DNA of 5,975 bases from Bifidobacterium breve (GTDB lineage Bacteria > Bacteroidota > Bacteroidia > Chitinophagales > Chitinophagaceae): assembly GCA_943323935.2 (NCBI GenBank), contig CALPJR020000061.1, positions 1 through 5,975 on the forward strand, given 5' to 3'. The notes beneath the pieces are model-generated. The model was not told the origin of the DNA. It did no database searches and worked only from the letters and a program-made list of their open reading frames with translations. Both the position numbers and the translations under genes were made by a program. This document shows, piece after piece, positions 1 to 5,975 of the stretch; the stretch's first letter is position 1, and each line of letters starts with the position of its first letter.

Positions 1-1
1 G

Positions 2-3000
2 CTTATGATGATTTTGGTTTTGCTGTCTGGTTTTTGTATCGACACAATTGCCCAAACAATTATTAGCGGTAAAGTATCGAATCAAAAAGACAACAGCGGA
101 ATTGAAGGGATTTCAATTGTTATCAAAGGGACACGTAATGGTGCAACTTCTGATAACGTTGGTGGCTTCTCTTTAAAATTAAATAACAACAACGCTATTA
201 CATTGGTAGCAAGCGGGGTTGGATTTAAGACACAAGAGTTGAATGTGGATCCAAGTAAAATGGCTACTGGATTGAACATTGTTTTAACAGAACAATATTC
301 AAAATTGGATGAAGTAGTGGTTACTGGTACATCTGCAGGAACGACTAAGCGTCAATTAGGAAGCTATATTAGTAGTGTGAATGCGGATGAATTAACCAAA
401 GGTGCTACTGGAAACGTATTAGCAGCTTTACAAGGTAAAACTGCCGGTGCGCAAATTATCCAAAACAGTGGAGATCCTGCTGGTGGTATGTCTGTTCGTT
501 TAAGAGGTATCAGTTCTGTATTATCTTCTTCTGAGCCTTTGTATATTGTTGATGGAGTAATCATTAACAACGCAACCAACAGAGTTACGAATACTTCTAG
601 CAACTATGATGGTGGTAATTTTGTTGGAAGCATTGGCCAAAACAGAATGGTGGACATCAACCCTGCCGACATTGAAAGAATTGAAGTTTTGAATGGCGCT
701 GCAGCTGCTGCTACTTATGGTAGTAGAGCGAATGCCGGTGTGATTCAAATTTTCACAAAAAGAGGTAAATCAGGTGCTGCTAAAGTAAGTTTCTCAACAA
801 CTTACATGAACAGTAACTTAAGAAAAAAATTAGATGTGAATAATTCTCCTGTTAAATTCGGTGGCCCAACAGATGGTCCAGGCGCATTGACACAAGATAT
901 CTTAACGCCAGCTGCAACTAATACAACTAGTGTAACTCGTTATGATTATCAAGATTATATTTTCCGCAATGCTTCTGGTACAGATAACACTGTTTCAGTA
1001 AGTGGCGGAAATGATAAAACAAAATACTACTTTGGTGGATCTTATTTTTACAATCAAGGTATCATCCAAAATACAGATTTTCAAAGATTCAGCTTTAGAT
1101 CCAATATTGATCAAGTGATCAATAAGTGGTTGAGTATGAATTTGGGATTAAACTATACCAATTCATCTGCAAATGAAAAGCCGGATGGACAATCATTCTT
1201 CTCTCCTACGAACTCTGTGACCATTATTGGTAACTTCCATGATATATGGACTAGAGACGCCAATGGTAATATTAAAGCAGTTGGTGAAAGAGGTAGAGTA
1301 AACCCTGTATCTGTTATAGAAGATATCAAACAAAGACAAACAACTAATCGTTTGATTGGAAGCTTTGGAATGAAAATGAAAGCTGCAAAAGGTTTGACTT
1401 TTGATTACTTAATGGGTATTGATAATTATGCACAAAACGGAACCACTTATATTCCTCCATTTGCATACAATGCAAGTCCAGGTTTCTTTGGTGGTGGTCC
1501 AACTTTAGATCCTACACAAAATGGTTACTCAAGTGTTGGTACAAATAATTTCTTCCAAATCAACCATGATTTAACTGGAAATTATACAGTAGAAATCACT
1601 AAAGACTTTAATTCTACTACTCAAGTTGGTTTCTCTCAACAGTACGAAAAAAGCAACTACGCTTTAATTCAAGGTAGAGGTTTTGCGCCTTTCATTGAGA
1701 CAGTAAACGGTGCTTCTACCCCATTACCTGGTGTAGATGATCGTAGTGAGATTTCAATTTCTGGCTTATACATCCAACAAAACTTTAAGATCAAGAATCA
1801 ATTTTTCTTGACAGGTGCTGTACGTCGTGATGCATCTAGCGTGTTTGGTGCGAACCAACGCAATCAAATTTATTCAAAAGCAAGTGCGAGTTATGTAATT
1901 TCTAGTACTGATTTTTGGAATGAATTAGCTATTGCTAAAGCATTTGATTTAGTAAAAGTTAGATTAGCTTATGGTGAAAGTGGAAACCTTACTGGTATTG
2001 GTGCTTATTCAAGATTCAACACATATAGCTCAAACTCTTTCTTAGGCAGAAGTGCATTAAACTCAAGTTCAACACTTGCAAATGAAAATGTAAAACCAGA
2101 AAGACAATCAGAGATTGAATATGGTCTTGATTTAGGTATGTTGAATAACAGAATTGGATTGACAGTGAACGTGTACAATAAAAAAGTAACCGACTTATTA
2201 ATCAACAGACAATTAGCTCCAACCAATGGATTTGCTAGTTTGTTAGATAATTTTGGTGCATTAGAAAACAGAGGTTATGAGGTTATGTTGACCTTAGTTC
2301 CAGTTCAAAATAAAGATTTGAAATGGGAAATGACCACTATTTACAATAGAAACAGAAATAAAGCAACTAAAATAGGACAAGCTTTAACACTATTCTCTAC
2401 AAATTCTGGAACACCAATTGGTATCGTTGAAGGTCAACCAATCGGCATTTTCTATGGTACTTATTTTGCTAGAAATGCAGATGGCACATTTATTGTGAAT
2501 GCAGCAAATATTCCACAAACTGCAAGAGGTACGCAAACTAGTGTATTGAATCCTACCGAAAATTTAAATAATTCAGGTAATGTTTTGAGAAGAGTAATTG
2601 GTGACCCTAATCCTGATTACACAGCAAGTTTAGTGAATGAAGTAAGTTACAAGAAATGGAATTTCCGTGCTCAATTAGATGCGGTTCAAGGCGTAGATGT
2701 TTTCAATGCCGATTTCAGAACTAGACAAGGTGTTGGTAATGGTAAAGAAGCTGAAAAAGAGCAAAGAGGTATATTACCAAGAGGTTATATCAACGGTATT
2801 TATGCAATTGAAGAATGGAGAGTAGATGATGGTTCATTTGTAAAATTGCGTGAATTATCTGTGAGCTATAATGTTGGTAAATTAAAATTCATCAATAACC
2901 TTAGCATTAATTTTAGCGGAAGAAATCTTATTTCATGGGATAATTACAATGGATACGATCCAGAAGTTAACTCTGGTGGTCAAAGCACCTTGCTAAGAGG

Positions 3001-3064
3001 TATTGACTTTGGTGCTACACCTATCCCTCGTACTTTCAGTTTTGGTATCAAAGCTGATTTTTAA
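2..3064 (+). CDS. SusC/RagA-family TonB-dependent outer-membrane receptor (5' end probably outside window)
   Basis: This is the outer-membrane barrel of a SusC/SusD importer, which takes up oligomeric nutrients using TonB-ExbBD energy. Counting from the ATG at 5: a hydrophobic signal-peptide segment ending near IAQ (residues 1-17), a carboxypeptidase-regulatory-like (CarboxypepD_reg) beta-sandwich domain (about 19-95), a TonB-box-like DEVVVTG (102-108), a plug domain (about 112-255) with SusC hallmarks PLYIVDGVIIN (178-188), NPADIERIEVLNG (219-231) and ATYGSRANAG (236-245), then a beta-barrel to residue 1019. The C-terminal GRNLISW and a final aromatic Phe are typical of the family. There is no STN domain between the signal and the CarboxypepD_reg-like domain, so it is unlikely to signal directly to an anti-sigma factor. 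The ATG at 5 gives a signal peptide with no basic residues, and the frame stays open to the left edge, so the true start is probably upstream. The length of about 1,020 residues is normal for SusC. The stop is TAA. The substrate cannot be read from the sequence; the downstream murQ suggests peptidoglycan fragments (inference). Confidence 0.95.
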   Translation, partial: LMMILVLLSGFCIDTIAQTIISGKVSNQKDNSGIEGISIVIKGTRNGATSDNVGGFSLKLNNNNAITLVASGVGFKTQELNVDPSKMATGLNIVLTEQYSKLDEVVVTGTSAGTTKRQLGSYISSVNADELTKGATGNVLAALQGKTAGAQIIQNSGDPAGGMSVRLRGISSVLSSSEPLYIVDGVIINNATNRVTNTSSNYDGGNFVGSIGQNRMVDINPADIERIEVLNGAAAAATYGSRANAGVIQIFTKRGKSGAAKVSFSTTYMNSNLRKKLDVNNSPVKFGGPTDGPGALTQDILTPAATNTTSVTRYDYQDYIFRNASGTDNTVSVSGGNDKTKYYFGGSYFYNQGIIQNTDFQRFSFRSNIDQVINKWLSMNLGLNYTNSSANEKPDGQSFFSPTNSVTIIGNFHDIWTRDANGNIKAVGERGRVNPVSVIEDIKQRQTTNRLIGSFGMKMKAAKGLTFDYLMGIDNYAQNGTTYIPPFAYNASPGFFGGGPTLDPTQNGYSSVGTNNFFQINHDLTGNYTVEITKDFNSTTQVGFSQQYEKSNYALIQGRGFAPFIETVNGASTPLPGVDDRSEISISGLYIQQNFKIKNQFFLTGAVRRDASSVFGANQRNQIYSKASASYVISSTDFWNELAIAKAFDLVKVRLAYGESGNLTGIGAYSRFNTYSSNSFLGRSALNSSSTLANENVKPERQSEIEYGLDLGMLNNRIGLTVNVYNKKVTDLLINRQLAPTNGFASLLDNFGALENRGYEVMLTLVPVQNKDLKWEMTTIYNRNRNKATKIGQALTLFSTNSGTPIGIVEGQPIGIFYGTYFARNADGTFIVNAANIPQTARGTQTSVLNPTENLNNSGNVLRRVIGDPNPDYTASLVNEVSYKKWNFRAQLDAVQGVDVFNADFRTRQGVGNGKEAEKEQRGILPRGYINGIYAIEEWRVDDGSFVKLRELSVSYNVGKLKFINNLSINFSGRNLISWDNYNGYDPEVNSGGQSTLLRGIDFGATPIPRTFSFGIKADF

Positions 3065-3089
3065 TCTTTAATTCAATAAATCAAGAAAA

Positions 3090-4382
3090 ATGAAAAAGAT
3101 ACAATATATATATCAATTCGCTTTCTTACTGGGGATACTGTCCCTTGCTAGTTGTAAGAAAGATTTCCCAAACCCGAATGCGCCAACCACCGATCAGGTG
3201 TTTAGTTCTGCAAGAGGTTTAGTGGGAGTGAACATTGGTGCTCAAAGGGTTTATTCTTTTGGTGGCGCTAGTGTGCTTTATGGCGTGGTAACAGCAAATG
3301 GTTTTGCAACCAATGAAGTTATTTTAATGAACGCTGGTAATGTAGCGGAGTTTCAATTTAGCAGAGGTGGAAGTACGGTAGATAATACCAATACTGTTTT
3401 AGCGAATATTTGGACCAACTCTAATAAAGTGATCTATGATGCGAATACAGTGCTTGCTGCAGCTGCTAATGTAAATGATAAAGGCTATGCAAGTGGTTTA
3501 ATTGCACATGCTTCTATCTTGAAAGCATTGGCATTGGGAACACTTTCTATGTTTTGGGAACAAGTACCAGAGGGCATAGGTGCGAATGTAAAGTTCAGAA
3601 GTCGTACAGAAGGATTTGACGCTGCTATTGCCGTAATCAATAGTGCTTTAAGTACTATTAGTTCTACTCCTGTAAGTGCTACCTATTTATCTGATGCAAC
3701 TCCAGGTATTGATTACGTAAATACTTTAAATGCACTTAAAGCAAGGTATTTATTGTTTACAGGCAAAAATGCAGATGCACTAACTGCAGCTAATTTAGTA
3801 GACCTTACAAAAAGATCTACTTTTAATTATGATGCAATTAGTACAAACCCAATTTTTACAACTGCAACAGCAACAAATAATGTTTTTCAAGTAATTGATT
3901 CTACATTAGGTCTACCTGCAACATTAGCTCCAGCATTAACTGATGGTCGTATAGGATTTTATACTTCAATCAATGCCACTATTGCTCCAAGGTATAGAAT
4001 CAATGGATTTTATAACAGCACAACCACTGCCATCCCTATTTACTTACCAGGTGAAATCATGCTAATCAAAGCTGAAGCAATGGCAAGAACAAATAATTTA
4101 ACAGGCGCATTGGCTGAGTTAAATAAAGTCATCACTAAAACTGCTGCTGCAGATTTATTCAAAGTTGGTGCTGGATTGACCGCTTCTACAGCGAGTACAT
4201 CTACCGAAATTCTTGATGAGATCTACAAAAACAGATGTATCGAATTGTATATGTCAGGTTTGAAACTAGAAGATATGCGTCGTTTTGGAAGACCTCTTAC
4301 TGAAAGAAAGAGAAACTTTTTCCCTTATCCATTTAGAGAAAGAGATGGCAATCCAAACACACCGTCAGACCCTAGTTTTTAA
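3090..4382 (+). CDS. SusD/RagB-family nutrient-binding outer-membrane lipoprotein
   Basis: This is the surface-exposed lipoprotein that caps the SusC barrel and helps capture substrate. The N-terminus MKK plus a hydrophobic stretch ends in a lipobox, LASC, with the lipidated Cys at residue 22. Cys is followed by KKDF and then NPNAPT, the usual opening of SusD proteins. Helix-rich, TPR-like segments follow. LPGEIMLIKAEAMAR (about 318-332) matches the conserved SusD C-terminal helix, and the family's closing region is seen as NRCIELYMSG (381-390), LEDMRRFGR (393-401) and FPYPFRERDGNPNTP (411-425). At 430 residues it is shorter than many SusD proteins (often around 500 or more), yet both ends look intact, so it is a compact variant and not a fragment. 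It starts 25 bases after the susC-like stop; the ATG follows an A-rich stretch (aagaaaa) with no clear Shine-Dalgarno sequence, as is common in Bacteroidota. It almost certainly partners with the receptor just upstream. The ligand is unknown. Confidence 0.94.
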   Translation: MKKIQYIYQFAFLLGILSLASCKKDFPNPNAPTTDQVFSSARGLVGVNIGAQRVYSFGGASVLYGVVTANGFATNEVILMNAGNVAEFQFSRGGSTVDNTNTVLANIWTNSNKVIYDANTVLAAAANVNDKGYASGLIAHASILKALALGTLSMFWEQVPEGIGANVKFRSRTEGFDAAIAVINSALSTISSTPVSATYLSDATPGIDYVNTLNALKARYLLFTGKNADALTAANLVDLTKRSTFNYDAISTNPIFTTATATNNVFQVIDSTLGLPATLAPALTDGRIGFYTSINATIAPRYRINGFYNSTTTAIPIYLPGEIMLIKAEAMARTNNLTGALAELNKVITKTAAADLFKVGAGLTASTASTSTEILDEIYKNRCIELYMSGLKLEDMRRFGRPLTERKRNFFPYPFRERDGNPNTPSDPSF

Positions 4383-4398
4383 TTAAAAAAAGAATTGA

Positions 4399-5223
4399 AT
4401 GGATAAGTCATTTATACGTATTACAGAATCGAATTCTAACTATGATCATATTGAAAATTTCAGTACCACTGAGATTTTACAAAATATCAATGCAGAAGAC
4501 AAGAAAGTGGCTTATGCGGTCGAACAAGTTATTCCAACAATTCAAACTTTGGTAGACTCAATAGTGGGAAAGTTATCGAATGGGGGACGCCTATTCTATA
4601 TCGGGGCAGGAACGAGTGGCAGACTAGGTTTAGTAGATGCAAGTGAATGCCCTCCCACTTTTGGTGTACCAAATGACTTAGTGATTGGGATCATAGCTGG
4701 AGGACACCAAGCCATGTTTCAGGCTGTCGAAAATGCCGAAGACGATATGGAACAAGCTTGGAAAGACTTATTGGATTTTAATATTAGCAATCAAGATGTT
4801 GTAATAGGTATTGCTGCAAGTGGAACCACCCCTTATGTGATTGGTGGCTTACAAGCTTGTAGACAACATCGAATTACAACAGGTAGTATTAGCTGTAATT
4901 TAAATAGTCCAGTGTCTGCCCATGCTGACTTCCCTATTGAAGTGGTGGTGGGTCCTGAGTTTATTACTGGTAGTACGAGAATGAAAAGTGGTACCGCACA
5001 AAAGATGGTACTCAATATGATTTCAACTGCTGTCATGGTAAAACTTGGTCGTATCAAAGGAAATAAAATGGTCAATATGCAGTTAACGAATCAAAAATTA
5101 TTTGATCGTGGTGTAAAAATGATCGTAGACGAATTAGATTCAATTGATGCAACAAAAGCAGCTGAACTTTTAAGCACTCATGGATCTGTAAAAAAATCCA
5201 TTGAAGCTTTTCAGTTAAAATAA
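4399..5223 (+). CDS. murQ: N-acetylmuramic acid 6-phosphate etherase MurQ
   Basis: MurQ is a cytoplasmic lyase that cleaves the D-lactyl ether of MurNAc-6-phosphate, giving GlcNAc-6-phosphate and D-lactate, a central step of peptidoglycan amino-sugar recycling. The 274-residue protein is a SIS-domain (sugar isomerase fold) member of the MurQ/GCKR family. Visible motifs are the phosphosugar loop YIGAGTSGRLG (67-77), DASECPPTFGV (80-90) with Glu83, AVENAED (109-115) with Glu114, GIAASGTTPYV (137-147), and the signature ITGSTRMKSGTAQK (189-202). Glu83 and Glu114 fall at the same numbers as the catalytic pair known in the E. coli enzyme, so activity is expected. The C-terminus ends after a helical KAAELLSTHGSVKKSIEAF segment, about 25 residues earlier than in E. 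coli; I think this is a lineage trait. It begins 16 bases after the SusD-like stop, after an A-rich leader, and is probably cotranscribed with the importer pair. A strong terminator follows it. It converges with anmK, which makes its substrate. Confidence 0.97.
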   Translation: MDKSFIRITESNSNYDHIENFSTTEILQNINAEDKKVAYAVEQVIPTIQTLVDSIVGKLSNGGRLFYIGAGTSGRLGLVDASECPPTFGVPNDLVIGIIAGGHQAMFQAVENAEDDMEQAWKDLLDFNISNQDVVIGIAASGTTPYVIGGLQACRQHRITTGSISCNLNSPVSAHADFPIEVVVGPEFITGSTRMKSGTAQKMVLNMISTAVMVKLGRIKGNKMVNMQLTNQKLFDRGVKMIVDELDSIDATKAAELLSTHGSVKKSIEAFQLK

Positions 5224-5224
5224 A

Positions 5225-5248
5225 TTTTGCTTGCCCCCATAAGCAAAA
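5225..5248. repeat. Perfect 8-bp inverted repeat just after the murQ stop
   Basis: TTTTGCTT (5225-5232) and AAGCAAAA (5241-5248) are exact reverse complements around an 8-base loop, GCCCCCAT. The right arm shares bases 5245-5248 with the left arm of the terminator stem, so the complete forms of the two hairpins cannot coexist; the terminator can still form with its nine inner pairs. It has no T tract of its own on the + strand. A role in protecting the mRNA 3' end or as the terminator's minus-strand counterpart is possible but unproven. Confidence 0.5.
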
Positions 5249-5283
5249 AGCCTTCCCAGTTTGGGAGGGCTTTTTTATTTTTT
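5245..5283 (+). terminator. Rho-independent terminator after murQ, possibly bidirectional
   Basis: A 13-bp stem pairs 5245-5257 (AAAAAGCCTTCCC) with 5263-5275 (GGGAGGGCTTTTT), with one G-T wobble and a 5-base AGTTT loop. It is followed on the + strand by a T-rich tract (TTTTTTATTTTTT) to 5283. It lies 22 bases after the murQ stop and should end the susC-susD-murQ transcript. Read on the minus strand, the same hairpin is followed by a shorter TTTTTGCTT, so it may also stop anmK transcription, though more weakly. Confidence 0.88.
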
Positions 5284-5289
5284 CAGAAG

Positions 5290-5332
5290 TTTTTATTTAA
5301 ATTAAAATAGGGAAATACATTTTAAATAAAAA
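5290..5332. repeat. AT-only 12-bp inverted repeat between murQ and anmK
   Basis: TTTTTATTTAAA (5290-5301) and TTTAAATAAAAA (5321-5332) are perfect reverse complements separated by 19 bases. A nested alternative pairs TTAAAAT (5302-5308) with ATTTTAA (5319-5325). It lies just beyond the anmK stop and could form a weak 3' hairpin in the anmK transcript, but it lacks G-C pairs and a following T tract, so it is not a convincing intrinsic terminator. In AT-rich spacer DNA such repeats can also arise by chance. Confidence 0.45.
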
Positions 5333-5339
5333 GATAAAG

Positions 5340-5975
5340 CTATGAAGGGAAACTGATCTTCCCCATGGTAATTGGGATTTTAGTCGCATGGCCTCCTGCA
5401 AATAAAGGGGTTCCAGCTACTGCTTCATTGGCTAATAAAGCAAATAAAATGGCTTCCTTCGCATCTGGGTTAATGCCTATCATATCTGAAGAATACAATG
5501 TTGCATCGGGTAATAAACTAGTTAAATGCCCCATCAATACCGGATTATGCATCCCTCCTCCACTGCTATACATATTGAATTTAGTTCCAGCAGGAATACT
5601 AGATTGAATGCAGTCTGCAATGGTTTCTGCAGAAAAGCGATTTAAAGTGGCCATCACATCTTCCTTAGACAAGTCTACTGTATGACTTGCTATTTGTGCT
5701 TTAGCTAAAAATGCTAAGTTGAATAATTCTGGGCCAATTGTTTTTGGTAAGTCAAGGGTAAAAAACGAATGTGCTTTTAGTTCGGCTAATAAAGCTGCAT
5801 TGATTTTTCCAGCTGCTGCAATTGACCCATCTTTGTCATATGCTAGTGGTGCAAAATGAGCTCTTGTATAGGCATCCATTAATGTATTACCAGTGCCTGT
5901 ATCTGTTGAAAATACTTGGTCTAAACTACATCCTGCTGACAAATAAGTAAAATTAGCAATCCCACCCATATTTAA
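5340..5975 (-). CDS. anmK: Anhydro-N-acetylmuramic acid kinase AnmK, C-terminal part (5' end outside window)
   Basis: AnmK uses ATP and water to open 1,6-anhydro-MurNAc and phosphorylate it to MurNAc-6-phosphate, the substrate of MurQ. The visible part is the C-terminal portion of this ASKHA-fold kinase (family length about 350-400 residues). Counting from the Met at 5969: MGGIANF (1-7), DTGTGNTLMDA (23-33, whose Asp corresponds to the family's proposed catalytic base), YDKDG (44-48), LPKTIGPELFN (74-84), SSGGGMHNPVLM (135-146, nucleotide-binding glycine loop) and GINPDAKEA (165-173). The family's usual DTGPGN reads DTGTGN here. The Met at 5969 is not the true start: the frame continues upstream as Leu-Asn to the window edge, matching the conserved N-[IMLV]-GGIAN motif. 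The stop is TAG at 5340-5342. It is convergent with murQ, so it is transcribed separately although the two enzymes act in sequence. About 211 codons are visible, with no frameshift or internal stop. Confidence 0.95.
   Translation of the reverse strand, partial: LNMGGIANFTYLSAGCSLDQVFSTDTGTGNTLMDAYTRAHFAPLAYDKDGSIAAAGKINAALLAELKAHSFFTLDLPKTIGPELFNLAFLAKAQIASHTVDLSKEDVMATLNRFSAETIADCIQSSIPAGTKFNMYSSGGGMHNPVLMGHLTSLLPDATLYSSDMIGINPDAKEAILFALLANEAVAGTPLFAGGHATKIPITMGKISFPS

Larger units (their letters stand above)
2..5283 (+). other. Predicted susC-like / susD-like / murQ operon
   Basis: Three same-strand genes follow each other with gaps of 25 and 16 bases. Neither gap has room for a usual promoter or contains a hairpin, and the first strong terminator comes after murQ at 5245-5283. 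This supports one transcript linking an outer-membrane nutrient importer to a MurNAc-6-phosphate-degrading enzyme. The promoter and any regulator would lie to the left, outside the window. Confidence 0.75.

Noticed and set aside
5..55. Lipobox around Cys11 of the receptor N-terminus
   Set aside because: The residues before this Cys (SGF) do not fit a lipobox, and SusC proteins are barrel proteins cleaved by signal peptidase I; cleavage near IAQ is more plausible.
82..748. Minus-strand open frames at 82-279, 364-603 and 521-748
   Set aside because: They are antisense to the SusC-like receptor, whose domains are continuous across this stretch, and they show no protein-family features.
2005..2226. 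Minus-strand open frame of 73 codons
   Set aside because: It is antisense to the receptor beta-barrel, with no recognisable motifs.
4833..5075. Minus-strand open frame of 80 codons
   Set aside because: It is antisense to the most conserved part of murQ, including the GSTRMKSGTA signature.
5365..5607. 80-codon plus-strand open frame
   Set aside because: It lies antisense to conserved AnmK motifs on the minus strand and has no recognisable domain or initiation signal; it is a shadow of anmK.
5967..5969. Minus-strand ATG as the anmK start
   Set aside because: It falls inside the conserved N-x-GGIAN motif and the frame remains open upstream to the window edge, so it is an internal Met.
1..5975. 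CRISPR array, tRNA/rRNA gene, insertion sequence or phage element
   Set aside because: No regularly spaced direct repeats, cloverleaf-like segment, transposase or integrase motif, or terminal repeats were seen; coding sequence fills nearly the whole window.

Overview
The window looks like chromosomal DNA from a member of the Bacteroidota. The evidence is a tandem SusC-like and SusD-like gene pair (an outer-membrane nutrient importer typical of this phylum), A-rich translation starts without a clear Shine-Dalgarno sequence, and an AT-rich composition. The protein style would fit a Chitinophagaceae- or Sphingobacteriia-like organism, but that is an impression and was not tested.

Layout: (1) positions 2-3064 (+) hold a SusC/RagA-type TonB-dependent receptor, which probably begins just before the window. 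(2) Positions 3090-4382 (+) hold a short SusD/RagB-type surface lipoprotein. (3) Positions 4399-5223 (+) hold murQ, N-acetylmuramic acid 6-phosphate etherase. These three genes are separated by only 25 and 16 bases with no visible terminator or promoter between them, so they read as one operon. (4) Positions 5224-5339 form a short AT-rich spacer with a strong intrinsic terminator and two further inverted repeats. (5) Positions 5340-5975 (-) hold the C-terminal part of anmK, anhydro-N-acetylmuramic acid kinase, which runs off the right edge and converges on murQ.

How they work together: AnmK converts 1,6-anhydro-MurNAc to MurNAc-6-phosphate, and MurQ converts that to GlcNAc-6-phosphate and D-lactate. 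These are consecutive cytoplasmic steps of peptidoglycan amino-sugar recycling. Placing murQ directly behind a SusC/SusD importer suggests that the importer takes up peptidoglycan-derived material, so that the locus would act as a small scavenging system for muropeptides or muro-sugars. The enzyme functions are well supported. The importer's substrate is inferred only from gene order. No glycosidase, amidase, inner-membrane transporter, MurNAc kinase or regulator lies within the window.
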